DNA of 64,000 nucleotides from Patella vulgata (lineage: Eukaryota; Mollusca; Gastropoda; Patellidae): NCBI RefSeq assembly GCF_932274485.2, contig NC_065884.2, positions 39,761,540-39,825,539 on the forward strand, read 5' to 3'. The notes under the pieces are model-generated. The model saw nothing but the letters and a program-made list of their open reading frames with translations. It searched no databases and was not told the DNA's origin. Positions 46,001 through 52,265 of the stretch are shown in pieces (the stretch's first letter is position 1; each line of letters starts with the position of its first letter). A program made the position numbers and the translations under genes.

Positions 46001-48330
46001 AGCACACTTTGCTGAATGCATGAACTCGTATCAGTCCAGTCCGATAAAGGCGATAATATAATGCTGACTTTTTCATTTCCGCACCAAAGAGTCTGGGGAA
46101 TGCATACTGTCAATCAAGGTTTCATAATGTGAATTGGCACGTGACATCAAAAGTAACCACTTGTTGATTGACGTTATCTTATGACTTAAAATGTTTGGCG
46201 ATGGTTAATATCACCTCACATAATTTACATTGCTGTGAGTTGTTAGTACAGAACACAAGTAATTTGTATGTGATTGGCTTCAAAAGAACCTAAGCTGCCA
46301 ATCATTCTTTGAACTCTCGGTATTACAAATGTAAAAATAGCCAACAAGCCTGACTGCACGATTCTTTCAAGACAATGTTCTATGATGCGTAGACATGTTG
46401 TCTCCCAACCAGCCACGATTGCGCCTTGTTTAACCAATGCTGTTATAAACCACACAGTGGATTTGATCATGTATTAATGTCTGCTGCATTATAACTTATC
46501 GCAGACGTCCACCTGCGAATATTTGAAGTTGTTGTTTATAACGTTAAAAAAGCAAATACACATCACGTGTCATTAAGCGATTTATATTTTGATTAGCATA
46601 ATAGGCGGATCCCTGGTGCAATGGCATTTGGGCCACTGTAGTCCTAGAGCCAATACACAAGCCCAGGATCGATACATTCATACACACAGGTCCTGCGAAA
46701 TCGAGGAATCAGCTTTCTGTAAACTTGTACCAAGTTACAGGAATTCGAGTTACACCCCAAACGATTAGAAATAAGCTACATGCAGCCCATTTGCATGCGT
46801 GTTGTGCCTCCATTAACTCGCCAGCACATGGCAAACGGGCGTCAATGGTGTAGGCAGCGTAGAAATTGGGGTAATCATCGATGGGCACGTGTAATGTTCT
46901 CAGTTGAGTCCAGATTTACTCTGGATTTCACCAATAGCATGCTCGTGTTTGGAGGCATGTAAATGAGCGTCAAGCTGACGTTAACGTCAGACAGCATGAC
47001 AGATTCAGGCGTGGGTCTGTTATGGTGTGGGGAGGAATCACCGTGACTGGCAGAACGGACTTGCATATTGTTCAAGGAAGGGTCATTGGTGCGTACTACC
47101 GTGACCACATCCTGGCTCTGATAGTTCTGCCCTTTGCTCAACGTGCAGGTCAACGTGTCATCTTTCAAGATGATAATACCCGTGCCAACCACGCTCGTGT
47201 CGTGAATGACTTCCTCAGCGTCACCATATTGTCCATATGCCTTGGCCAGCCATGAGTCCTGACCTTTCCCCTATGGAGCATGTCTGGGACATGATCGGGA
47301 GATGTGTTGGTCGACGTCAACTGGCAACACTGCAAAAATTGACCGTGGCACTGCAAGAGAAGTGGGTCAGATTGGACGGTTGATTAGGAGCACGCCTTGT
47401 CAAATTGCTGAATGTCTAAGGACTGGTGGAGCAATTACTCATTATTAAGACAAAAATCAAAAATGTCCATTTTCACTTTTGACAGTGTGTCTCTTTGCAT
47501 GTGAAATGGGGCCGTCAGATAAGCCGTCCATATGAACTGTTTATATTCATGTGTAGGCAATTGGCTTGTTATTAACATACTGGTTACCTCTAATAAAAAC
47601 AGCAGTGCATTTCCGCAGGCTCCACTACTGATGTCTTCCGTCTTGCACCAGCCACAGTAGTGGATTGTCCTACAAAAAAGTTACTGGCCTATAACTCCCT
47701 TAATTTCCGATTACACTGACCCCAAACTGTACTGTACATAACTTATGTAATAAACTAATTCCCATTGAAATAAAGTTGAAACCTTACCGCATAATTATAT
47801 GATTAAAAACCCAACGGCTATGTGAAATTTATGTTCCTTTTAAAATGGCTGCCAGATCAGAATCACATGATTTCATCTCACATGAAAATACAGAAAAACT
47901 GTTCAGTAAGATAGATTAAGATTTCAGTGTTCCACTATTCGCTATTTGTAAAATAATTACTTATTTCCATGCAAACTGTGATGATATGTGTTGCAAATTT
48001 GCAACTGAACCTACTTTTACTTGCGCAAAAGCCTCAAATAGTGTATCAGTTGTAGTCGCAGATAAGAAGGATGCAGGTACACTATTGTAGCTAGGGGAAA
48101 CATTGATTTGATATTTATAGACCATTTTGACTATTTACCACATTAAATTTTGGCACGGTCATTTATTTTAGTTATGAATGTGATGAGTATATATATGGAG
48201 ATAATAAATCAGGAGATCTTGCTTTACTTAGAGATGCATTGAGTGCAATAACTACACAAAGTTTTGAACAAGTAGAATCAAGAGGTCAAAGGTTACTACG
48301 ATCTTATTCAAACACAGAAATCACTTCAAG
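3977..48330 (+). CDS. USP44/USP49: USP44/USP49-like ubiquitin-specific protease, 5' four exons (spliced; 3' part outside window)
   Basis: Spliced coding parts are 3977-4084, 14654-14731, 39657-39697 and 48172-48330: 386 nt, 128 codons plus two bases. The product starts [20 protein letters not shown] and carries the full ZnF-UBP domain with ligands C4/H6, C26/C29, C38/C41, C46, H53, H57, H63 and C76/C79. It then has the [13 protein letters not shown] segment that in vertebrate USP44 and USP49 reads GDLKLLR-LSAI. USP44/49 are nuclear deubiquitinases acting on histone H2B; ZnF-UBP domains bind the free C-terminus of ubiquitin. The Cys/His catalytic domain is not in the window. All junctions keep frame and have GT/AG borders. 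Introns are 10.6, 24.9 and 8.5 kb and consist mostly of transposons. A USP3- or USP16-type protein is a poorer match. Function is inferred from family membership. Confidence 0.88.
4151..5047 (+). mobile_element. pearl-like element type 1A, left end and ~5.5 monomers
   Basis: It starts TTTTTATACGCCCACATTG with an imperfect hairpin (ATACGCCCACAT/ATGTGGTCGTTT), a GTCGCC-rich leader, and then monomers of about 150 bp beginning TTGTGGACGCTCTAGAGG. The organisation (unique left tip, tandem core, unique right tip) is that of the pearl elements known from oysters. The copy stops mid-monomer near 5047; its continuation is found inverted at 5452-5282, and its right tip at 13945-14073. Confidence 0.85.
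5048..5452 (-). repeat. inverted ~400 bp block of pearl-like 1A and element B3
   Basis: The reverse complement of 5282-5452 matches the right-hand unique region of the complete 1A element at about 61150-61330, including GTATATTGATTTTCAATGAA and TTAGCATGG-GCAGAAC. It continues the monomer cut at 5047. The TTAA at 5278-5281 then joins it to the left end of an element B copy (5277 leftward). Both pieces are therefore inverted relative to the rest of the element. Confidence 0.75.
5050..5277 (-). mobile_element. element B3, left-end fragment (TTAA-flanked)
   Basis: In reverse complement it begins ACATACATTATGCAAGAGC right after TTAA, as in B2 (32877) and, with one change, B1. The fragment diverges from B1/B2 after about 130 bases. 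Its partner end is at 13772-13940. Confidence 0.65.
5624..7505 (+). repeat. F1 left inverted arm
   Basis: The arm includes GGCTGATGCCCC-type and TGACCTTGAACTTGACC-rich segments that recur inverted in the right arm. A ~150 bp piece (TTGTAGCCCCATAATGGCTG) is duplicated in tandem at about 6150-6345. The SINE at 6555-6926 interrupts it. Confidence 0.8.
6555..6926 (-). mobile_element. tRNA-headed SINE inside the F1 left arm
   Basis: It is flanked by CATTTCAAT at 6546-6554 and 6927-6935. On the minus strand a tRNA-like head has GGTGGGTAAGGCACTGG (A box) and TGTTCGAT-type B box (here GTACGATCCC), and the 3' tail carries ACGTTAAACCCAATTCACTTC. The same SINE at the same site occurs in F2 (29668-30040). 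Confidence 0.78.
7530..7760 (+). repeat. older SINE-derived piece in the F1 centre
   Basis: It shares AGCTGTCTAGTC, GGATGGGA-AAAAA, TATAAGAGTAGGC and CATACAGTGTG-type blocks with the SINE body but is more diverged and lacks the tRNA head. The corresponding copy in F2 lies at about 28855-29070, so it predates the spread of F. Confidence 0.6.
8394..12096 (+). mobile_element. CR1-like LINE inserted in the F1 centre
   Basis: F2 keeps the uninterrupted site: GAGCATAATAAA and TTGTTAATC-GACTATTGAC are about 40 bp apart there, whereas in F1 about 3.7 kb separate them. The insert encodes an apurinic-type endonuclease and reverse transcriptase and ends in a (GATAATAAT)n microsatellite, as CR1-group LINEs do. 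No ORF1 was found, so it may be 5' truncated. It is absent from F2, hence younger than the F copies. Confidence 0.85.
8757..11933 (+). pseudogene. LINE ORF2: endonuclease and reverse transcriptase with two frameshifts
   Basis: The endonuclease spans about residues 117-345 of the first frame, with LNARSVRNK near 120, GDFNIHLD near 254 and LSDHFAL near 318. The reverse transcriptase follows with [11 protein letters not shown] near 610 and [12 protein letters not shown] near 682 (motif A). The first frame ends at 10964; [10 protein letters not shown] and YADDTQLYL (motif C) are in another frame (about 10965-11287). The thumb and the C-terminal block ([28 protein letters not shown]) are back in the first frame up to 11933. 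This C-terminus is typical of CR1/L2-type elements. Two single-step frame changes, near 10960 and 11260-11290, suggest recent decay. Confidence 0.85.
12206..13771 (-). repeat. F1 right inverted arm
   Basis: It is the reverse complement of the left arm: CTATTGAAATGTCCTTG at about 12937 corresponds to CAAGGACATTTCAATAG on the left, without the SINE. The end reads CAGAAAGTGGCTC. Confidence 0.8.
13772..13940 (+). mobile_element. element B3, right-end fragment
   Basis: It ends CCCATGATGTATCT directly before TTAA (13941-13944), like the B2 end at 38283. The preceding GAAATTTTCAGCAAATT also recalls B2 (38185-38205). It is the other half of the B copy whose left end is inverted at 5277-5050. Confidence 0.65.
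13945..14073 (+). mobile_element. right tip of the disrupted pearl-like 1A element
   Basis: TCAGATTTTAGTGTATTATA leads to the tip GTGGACGTATGTTTCATTG and GCCTGGCAACCTATCTTT. It equals 61333-61460 of the complete element, except for scattered changes. Confidence 0.8.
14074..14653. other. end of intron 1, nothing recognised
   Basis: AT-rich sequence up to the exon 2 acceptor. The small open frames are chance frames. No repeat end was recognised. Confidence 0.4.
14654..14731 (+). CDS. USP44/USP49: USP44/49-like exon (residues 37-62)
   Basis: An A-rich/TTTCAG acceptor precedes [26 protein letters not shown], followed by the consensus donor GTAAGT at 14732. Both ends are in phase 0, so it joins exon 1 directly (W36 to A37). 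It supplies the CxxC, C and three of the histidine ligand positions of the zinc finger. A tandem-repeat element starts about 50 bases downstream. Confidence 0.9.
14781..15818 (+). mobile_element. Q1: tandem-repeat element of a second pearl-like family
   Basis: The left tip AGGGGACTATTAAAATGGG is followed by a (CTGT/CCGT)n microsatellite. Alternating ~145 bp monomers follow (GGGACACAATAACTCTC and GGGACACGATAACTTTAG types). The right tip is ACATCAGCCTCACTGTTGGC-TTGTT. Same plan as pearl elements but unrelated sequence. Confidence 0.75.
15898..16872 (+). mobile_element. B1: 975 bp TTAA-flanked non-autonomous element
   Basis: TTAA is present at 15894-15897 and 16873-16876. The ends AGATGCATTATGGGAGA and (inverted) ACATATATTATGCAAGA form imperfect inverted repeats. 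A reverse-oriented copy, B2, spans 32877-38283 and holds a hAT-like insertion. No coding frame is convincing. Probably moved by a TTAA-specific (piggyBac-type) transposase. Confidence 0.75.
16877..17189. other. intron sequence between B1 and Q2
   Basis: About 300 AT-rich bases with no recognised repeat or coding frame. Confidence 0.35.
17190..18972 (+). mobile_element. Q2: second copy of the Q tandem-repeat family, interrupted by element G
   Basis: It has the same left tip, CTGT microsatellite, alternating ~145 bp monomers and right tip as Q1. The last monomers are split by a 586 bp TTAA-flanked insertion (18116-18701), after which the monomer resumes at AACTTGATATAAATGTTC. Confidence 0.75.
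18116..18701. mobile_element. G: 586 bp TTAA-flanked MITE inside Q2
   Basis: TTAA at 18112-18115 and 18702-18705. The termini AGATGGGTTCCC and GGGAACCCATCT are perfect 12-bp inverted repeats, with further inner similarity (ACTGGGTGATT on the right against ATCGGGTGGTT on the left). No coding capacity. Confidence 0.85.
18973..19290. other. intron sequence between Q2 and the Tc1 copy
   Basis: AT-rich sequence without recognised features. Confidence 0.35.
20050..20375. repeat. imperfect inverted repeat around ATCGGTCGGGG
   Basis: TCAAATGCTCGGCGAGGTCA on the left pairs with TGACCTCGCCGGGCATTTGA on the right. Further in, TTTCGATCGGTCGGGGTGCT pairs with AGCACCCCCGACCGATCGAA. The arms are ~130 bp around a ~65 bp AT-rich loop. 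Confidence 0.75.
21226..22045 (+). repeat. direct duplication, ~275 bp units about 540 bp apart
   Basis: Both units run from AATTGCATTTTT...TTTTGGTTGCT through ATGTAATTTT and TTCACAAA to GGCAATT...GCGGAA and TTGAGAGAAG. They are clearly diverged, so the duplication is old. Confidence 0.6.
23670..24707. mobile_element. H: 1038 bp hAT-like non-autonomous element inside C
   Basis: It has a perfect 8-bp target duplication AAAATCGG (23662-23669 and 24708-24715) and inverted ends CATAGGCGTACG / CGTACGCCTATG. The interior has degenerate ~150 bp repeats (GCAAACGCGTTTTTCCTGCT types) and C-runs. No coding frame is convincing. Confidence 0.85.
24708..24820 (+). repeat. three tandem ~37 bp units in the C left arm
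   Basis: AAATCGGTAAATCAC-TCCCAGGTAATTATACAATTGG is repeated three times with small changes. The right arm has about two inverted copies (26510-26580). Confidence 0.7.
25127..25432 (-). mobile_element. Q3: right-end fragment of a Q element fused to a pearl-like element
   Basis: The reverse complement equals the last ~300 bases of Q1/Q2 including the GTTGGCTTGTT tip. At 25432/25433 it passes directly into pearl-like monomers. Confidence 0.75.
25433..26178 (+). mobile_element. pearl-like type 1B fragment with right tip
   Basis: Monomers of the GTGAACGCTCTAACG type (~150 bp) run to the tip GGCGTATGTTTTGTTGCC-TGGCAACCTAACTTT. The left tip is missing; Q3 stands in its place. Confidence 0.78.
26179..26364. 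other. remainder of the C centre
   Basis: AT-rich sequence without recognised features. Confidence 0.3.
27019..30818 (-). mobile_element. F2: 3.8 kb fold-back-like element, second copy, inverted relative to F1
   Basis: Perfect TTAA on both sides (27015-27018 and 30819-30822), with ends GAGCCACTTTCTG and CAGAAAGTGGCTC. Its right half corresponds to the F1 left half: the SINE is in the right arm, and chance reading frames such as 28340-28540 differ from their F1 counterparts at only 4 of 66 residues. It lacks the LINE. The left TTAA is shared with the end of element C. The central unpaired part (about 28100-29110) has no convincing gene. Confidence 0.85.
29668..30040 (+). mobile_element. tRNA-headed SINE inside the F2 right arm
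   Basis: Flanked by ATTGAAATG at 29659-29667 and 30041-30049. The head contains GGTGGGTAAGGCACTGG (A box) and GTGTTCGATCCC (B box), and the tail TTAAACCCAATTCACTTC. Same insertion site and target duplication as in F1. Confidence 0.82.
30827..31953 (+). mobile_element. pearl-like element type 1B, complete
   Basis: The left tip TTTTTATATGCCCACATTG has the hairpin partner AATGTGGACGTATAT, then CCGT/CTGT repeats, about six ~150 bp monomers (CTTGTGAACGCTCTAACGCC) and the right tip GGGCGTATGTTTTG-TTTCCTGGCAACCTATCTTT. It starts four bases after the TTAA that borders F2. Confidence 0.85.
31954..32876. other. intron sequence with a Tc1-end fragment and a SINE remnant
   Basis: Around 32060-32105 the sequence GTATTTGCATTTTAATATCC and CTACTTTTTTTGAAG matches a Tc1 terminus of the copies at 19291 and 43506. 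Around 32140-32300 TTATGCCATACAGTGTGCCATG and neighbouring blocks recall the SINE body, antisense. The remainder shows nothing recognisable. Confidence 0.5.
33588..37244 (+). pseudogene. BED-finger hAT-like transposase, interrupted
   Basis: It starts [20 protein letters not shown] at 33588. A zinc finger follows ([10 protein letters not shown]...SHEKSEKH, about residues 25-62), a low-complexity linker, and [19 protein letters not shown] near residue 205, a likely catalytic-fold strand. A TAA at 34293-34295 lies within the continuing frame ([15 protein letters not shown]). After the pearl-like insertion the frame continues near 36008 ([27 protein letters not shown]) with scattered stops. The end shows [14 protein letters not shown]...AENMRGKSI (37060-37244), which resembles the hAT C-terminal dimerisation region. 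Not functional. Confidence 0.78.
34342..36003 (+). mobile_element. pearl-like element type 2 inside the hAT-like transposase
   Basis: The left tip TTTTTATACGCCCACATTTT has the hairpin partner CATGTGGACGTAT. Alternating monomers (TTGTGGACCCTATAGAGGTC with ...GATTTTGTTGAAAC or ...GATTTAAAAAAACG) have a compound period of ~330 bp. The right tip is AATGTGGGCATATCCTGCC-TGGCAGCCGCTGG. The host reading frame resumes without a target duplication. Confidence 0.85.
38284..38436. other. short intron stretch, nothing recognised
   Basis: AT-rich sequence between B2 and the next element. Confidence 0.3.
38437..39592 (+). mobile_element. R: Helitron-like tandem-repeat element next to exon 3
   Basis: A left hairpin (GTTTCACACTGCG/TTGTGTGAAAC) is followed by an ATT microsatellite and about three ~330 bp monomers (AGTTGCGGAGAAATAG to ACCGGAAGT). 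The right part has GGTGAAACCC (inverse of the left GGGTTTCAC), the hairpin ACTGCTTCGCAGT and the end TCTAG before TT. Hairpin plus CTAG is the hallmark of a Helitron 3' end. No Rep/helicase gene, so non-autonomous. Confidence 0.65.
39657..39697 (+). CDS. USP44/USP49: USP44/49-like 41-nt exon (residues 63-75 and two bases of C76)
   Basis: The acceptor ATTACTTTCAG ends at 39656 and the donor GTATTT starts at 39698. It encodes [13 protein letters not shown] plus TG, matching the HPLAMEV...YVFC block of USP44/49. Phase 0 in and phase 2 out fit exon 2 and exon 4 exactly. A Helitron-like element ends 64 bases upstream, and the target duplication of a hAT-like element begins 22 bases downstream. Confidence 0.87.
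40635..40815 (+). mobile_element. short SINE in the hAT-like element
   Basis: Flanked by GTCCTAAAA at 40626-40634 and 40816-40824. The core GGGTTTCTCCAAGTCCCC and TTTCCTCCCCC and the 3' end GTGGACGTTAAACCCC with a CT tail are blocks common in bivalve SINEs. No tRNA head was seen, so probably 5' truncated. Confidence 0.75.
41208..42645 (+). mobile_element. pearl-like element type 2 inside the hAT-like element
   Basis: The left tip TTTTTATACGCCCACATTTT and hairpin are followed by CCGT repeats, the alternating type 2 monomers (TTGTGGACCCTATAGAGG; AAAATGGCCGCCGTTTGTAC) and a right end TAGCTTGTTCTCTATCC / CAGCCGCTGG lacking part of the usual tip. Confidence 0.83.
43641..44763. mobile_element. ~1.1 kb insertion with ACCTGT..ACAGGT palindromes in Tc1 copy 2
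   Basis: Both ends carry palindromic ACCTGTYGCTTGCGACAGGT-type motifs (43710-43729 and 44721-44746) plus single GACAGGT copies. It lies between Tc1 flanks but has no clear target duplication. Family unknown. Confidence 0.5.
44977..47448 (+). pseudogene. Tc1-like transposase, interrupted
   Basis: It begins [20 protein letters not shown] and [12 protein letters not shown], with stops soon after. About 1.5 kb of foreign sequence interrupts it near residue 60. It resumes with [33 protein letters not shown] and ESRFTLDF, then [37 protein letters not shown] and [12 protein letters not shown] in shifting frames, ending at the ATTACTCATTATTAA stop. DD34E-type Tc1 transposase, decayed. Confidence 0.82.
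45160..46690. mobile_element. ~1.5 kb insertion in the Tc1 copy 2 transposase gene
   Basis: Bounded by transposase sequence on both sides. It contains a tandem duplication of ~223 bp (45265 and 45488 starts; TGTTTTAATTAAAACATGCC in each). Near 46615-46680 there is a tRNA-like piece with a perfect A-box match TGGTGCAATGG and a weak B box GGATCGATAC, perhaps a SINE head. Ends not resolved. Confidence 0.5.
47613..48171. other. end of intron 3, nothing recognised
   Basis: No repeat ends or open frames were recognised before the exon 4 acceptor. Confidence 0.4.
48172..48330 (+). CDS. USP44/USP49: USP44/49-like exon (residues 76-128)
   Basis: The acceptor TTTATTTTAG ends at 48171 and the donor GTAAAA starts at 48331. 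The first base completes Cys76 (TG+T). The exon reads [20 protein letters not shown], then [20 protein letters not shown] and [12 protein letters not shown], matching the region where vertebrate paralogues have YLCDDYVLND...GDLKLLR...LRSM. It ends in phase 2 (AG), so at least one further exon lies beyond base 64000 or was not recognised. Confidence 0.9.
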
Positions 48331-48555
48331 GTAAAATCTAAAGTATTATTTAATCCCTTTTGGGTTAATGATAATCTGTTGTTTTATTTTAAACACTATA
48401 GCTAAAATATGGAATTTAAAAAGTATCAATATTATCTTTTTGAAATATTAGGTCAGTGCTTTCAAAAAATTGTGTTTTGTGTCTAGGTATTGCATTTTTC
48501 ACAGCATAAGCAAAGTTAAACCATAGCCATGATGTCATCCTTTTTTATAGGCCTA

Positions 48556-51500
48556 CTTTTTCTTGTGGACGTATATTGTCGTCGCCCCTGTCCATCCACA
48601 ATGTGTTTGTGGTCACTCTACATGTCACAATTTTTATCCCATTTTGACGAAACTTGAAATATAGGTCTGTCTCCCAAAGATCTTGGTTTTTTTCGATATT
48701 GGCATGTATCGGACCATAACTTCATGGATTATGCCCCCTGATTGTACGAAAAATCACGTTTTTAGCTTGTGGACACTCTAGAGGTCACAATTACTCACAA
48801 TTTTGATCCGATTTTGATAAAACTTGAAATGCATGTTTATAACCCAAATATCTTGTTTACTTTTGATATTTGCGCATATCGGATCGTAACTTCTAGAATT
48901 ATGGTCCTGATTGAACGATAAATCGCGTTTTTAGCTTGTAATCCTTCGAGAGGTCAAAATTTTTATCCGATTTAAAAAAATGTTTTTGTGTATCAACGTT
49001 ACACCCTAATGATGGTTGAGTTCGAATTTTGTGAAAATCGGACCAAAACTGTCGGACAAAATGGCCGCCCCTTGTACGCAAATAGTGTAAACATCTGGTA
49101 TATCAAGGTTGTGGACCTCCTAGAGGTCACAATTTTGATCTGATTTTGATGAAAACTTGAAATGCATGTTTATAACCCAAAGATCATGGTTCCTTTCGAT
49201 ATTCGCGCATATCGGATTGTAACTTGCTAAAAAATATCCCTTGATTGTACGAAAAATCTCGTTTTGAGCTTGTGGTCCCAATAGAGGTCACAATTTTTAT
49301 CGGATTTAAAAAAAACAAAACATCTGAATATATCAGTTATAGTTATACACTAATGATGGTTGAGTTCGAATTTCGTGAAAATCGGACTAAAACTGACAGA
49401 CATAATGGCCGCCCTTTGTACGCAAATAGTGTAAAAATATGGTATATCAAGGTTGTGGACCCTCTTAGAGGCCACAGTTTTTATCCGAAATATATGTTTT
49501 TATCATAAAGATCTTGGTTCCTTTTGATAATCACACATATCCGTATGTAACGTCCTGGGTTATGGCCCCTAATTGGTCGAAAAATCGCATTTTTATACGC
49601 CCACATAGAATTGTGGACGTATATTGCCGTCGCCCCTGTCTGTCCGTCTGTCCACAATTTCTTGTGAACGCTCTAACTCCAAAAGTTATTATTTGATTGT
49701 CTTATGTGGTTTACATTAGTGAGATGAAGAATCCTATTGAATTTCAGCAATTTCCTTTTATTATGTCTAGAGTTATGGCCCTTGTTTCACTTTATTGAAC
49801 CTTGTGAACGCTCTAACATCAAAAGTTATCTGCCGATCTGTATGAAGTTTACATGCGTCATTTAAATTAGTAAAAAGAAGAATCCTATTGAATATCAGTA
49901 TCCGTTTATTACGGCTAGAGTTATGGCCCTTATTTCACTTTGTTGCACTTTGTGAACGCTCTAACCTCTAAAGTTATCTGCCGATCTGTATAAAATTATT
50001 ACATCTAGAATTATGGCTCGTTTCACTTTATTGAACCTTGTGAACGCTCTAATGCCAAAAGTTATCATCCGATCTTTGTGAAATTTATATGCATTATTCA
50101 AATTAGTGAAATCAGGAAGCCTATTGAATTTCAGCATTTTCTGTTTATTAAGTCGACTCATGTTTCACTTTGTTCAACCTTGTTAATGCTCGATTGATGA
50201 AAGTTATCATCCGATATGTATGAAATTTGTAAGCATCATTTAAATTTGTGAAACAGAGGTCTATTGAATTTCAGCAATTTCCGTCAATAATTTCTAGAGT
50301 TATGGCAATTGTGAACCTTGTGAACGTTTGAATGACAAACGTGATCATCTGATCTGTTTGAAATTTATATGCATTATTTAAATTAGTAAAAAAAAAAAAG
50401 CCTGTCAAATTTCAACAATTTCTGTAGATTACTTCCAGATTTGAGACCCTTGTTTCAGTTTGTAGAACCTTGTGAACCCTGAAATGGGAAAAATTATAAT
50501 CTGATCTGTATGGAACTGTCTTGTAAAGGTAGAGTGGTTCAGAGACTCACATTTTTGTCCTTATAAAAACTGACCCACTTATCTGTCTGATTGCATCATC
50601 AGGGATATTTTCTGAAGTGAGCAATGTTTAGTCCCGCGCACGTGATTTTGGAGGTCGCAACAAATATACGTCACAAATAGCTTTCCACGTGATATTATAT
50701 ACAAACATGTATTGGTATATAAAGCCAAGTAAAAATACACTCATTACGCACTTCGACTTTCGTGTTTATTTAATAGCAAACGTGAGCAAAAATTTTGATT
50801 ACAACTCTTTGGTTTAATTTTTGATTTTGGGGTTTTTGGCGATTTCGGTACAGAGCTAGCTGTAATAGCTTCGTTTCATTTCTAACTTTTAAAACCATGA
50901 GCGTGGCAAGATAAACTCATTACAACATTTTGGGATTTTCTTTTATTTAGTTGTTACAACCTTCGTTTACATGGCACTCTATTTACTTTAGGAAATAAAT
51001 ATTTGCTAGCTCTAAATACGCAGAACTATTTGAGACCGGAAAATAAACGAAACAAACTTTTTATTGGTAGTCTTTATTTTCCAGACACTTTTCGGTAGCT
51101 TGGTGTAAATTACTTTCATAATCATAGTATCTTATTTAATTATTCTGTAGCCATAAGCTTTGATCGACGGACTTAGTTTTTTTTTTTCTAAATCTGAGAC
51201 TGAGCCCTGCAAGATGACGTCCACCGATGATTTGCTATCCAGCATTGGATTGGACAAGTACCCCTATGATTTGAGCACTGTAACCAAACTACCTATGGCA
51301 AAAATTACAAATAGGCCTATACTAGGCATTGTGAATGTTTGAATGACAAAAGTGATCATGTGATCTGTATGAAATTTATATGCATTATTTAAATTAGTAA
51401 AACGAAAAAGCCTGTCAAATTTCAACAATTTCTGTAGATTACTTCCAGAGTTGAGACCCTTGTTTCAGTTTGTAGAACCTTGTAAACCCTCAAACGACAA

Positions 51501-52265
51501 AATTTATAATCTGATCTGTATGGAACTGTCTTTTAAAGGCCCCCAATTACCTACAAAGGAATAAATATGTGACAACCCTTGTCGAAGTCTCAGATGATTT
51601 AGCTGCTGTAGGCGTATGTTTCGTTGCCTTACAGTTACAACCCATGTTTAGCTTGTGGATTCTCTAGTGGTCACAATTTTTTTCCGATTTTAAAAAAATG
51701 TTTAGTTATATCACTATTCCACCATAATGAATGTTGAATTGGAATTTCGGGAAAATCGAATGAAACTGCCCTACAAAATGAAATTTATATGCATCATTTA
51801 AATTTGTGAAGCGAAAAAGCCTGTCAAATTTCAACAATTTCTGTATATTACTTCCAGAGTTGAGACCCTTGTTTCAATTTGTAGAACCTTGTGGACTCTC
51901 AAACGGCAAAAATTATAATCTGATCTGTATGGAACTGTCTTGTAAAGGCCCCCAATTACCTACAAAATAAATATGCGATAACCCTTGTCGACCGCTCGGA
52001 CGATTTAGCTGCTGTGGGCGTATGTTTCGTTGCCTAGCAACCTATCTTTGTTTAGCATTTTCTCTATCCATCTCTTGCAAAATGTGGGCGTATCCTGCCT
52101 GGCAACCGCTGGTTATCCGATTTTGTTGAAACTTGATATTTAAGTTTATAACCCAAAGATATCAGCTCCTTTCAATATTCGCGCATATCGGATCGTAACT
52201 TACTGAATTATGGCCCCTGATTGTACAGAAAATCGTGTTTTTAGCTTGTGGACCCTATAGACACA
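48556..52265 (+). mobile_element. nest of pearl-like elements (type 2 with type 1B inside)
   Basis: 48556-49587 is type 2 with a worn left tip. At 49588 a type 1B left tip (TTTTTATACGCCCACAT) interrupts it. Type 1B monomers run to 50529. A non-pearl block occupies 50530-51330. Type 1B resumes at 51331-51640; a type 2 piece follows to 51780; type 1B to a right tip at about 52050; then the type 2 right tip (GTGGGCGTATCCTGCC-TGGCAACCGCTGG) to 52108 and a further type 2 piece to 52265. The exact order of events is inference. Confidence 0.7.
50530..51330 (+). other. non-pearl block with TATA-like motif and short reading frame
   Basis: It contains TGGTATATAAAGCC near 50712 and a frame from ATG at 51214 reading MTSTDDLLSSIGLDKYPYDL and STVTKLPMAKITN before it passes into pearl sequence at about 51330. 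It could be the leader and start of gag of an LTR-type fossil, or the 5' end of a host gene captured by the surrounding element. I do not recognise the peptide. Confidence 0.4.

Larger units (their letters stand above)
43506..47612 (+). mobile_element. Tc1/mariner copy 2 with two insertions
   Basis: The left terminus ATACTCTTCAAAAAAAGTAG matches copy 1. The right end stops at about 47612, before the terminal repeat, so it is truncated. Insertions lie at about 43641-44763 (non-coding part) and about 45160-46690 (within the transposase gene). Confidence 0.8.

Noticed and set aside
46610-46690. A functional tRNA gene
   Set aside because: Only the A box is good. The B box is weak and I could not build a proper acceptor stem, so it is at most a SINE head or remnant.
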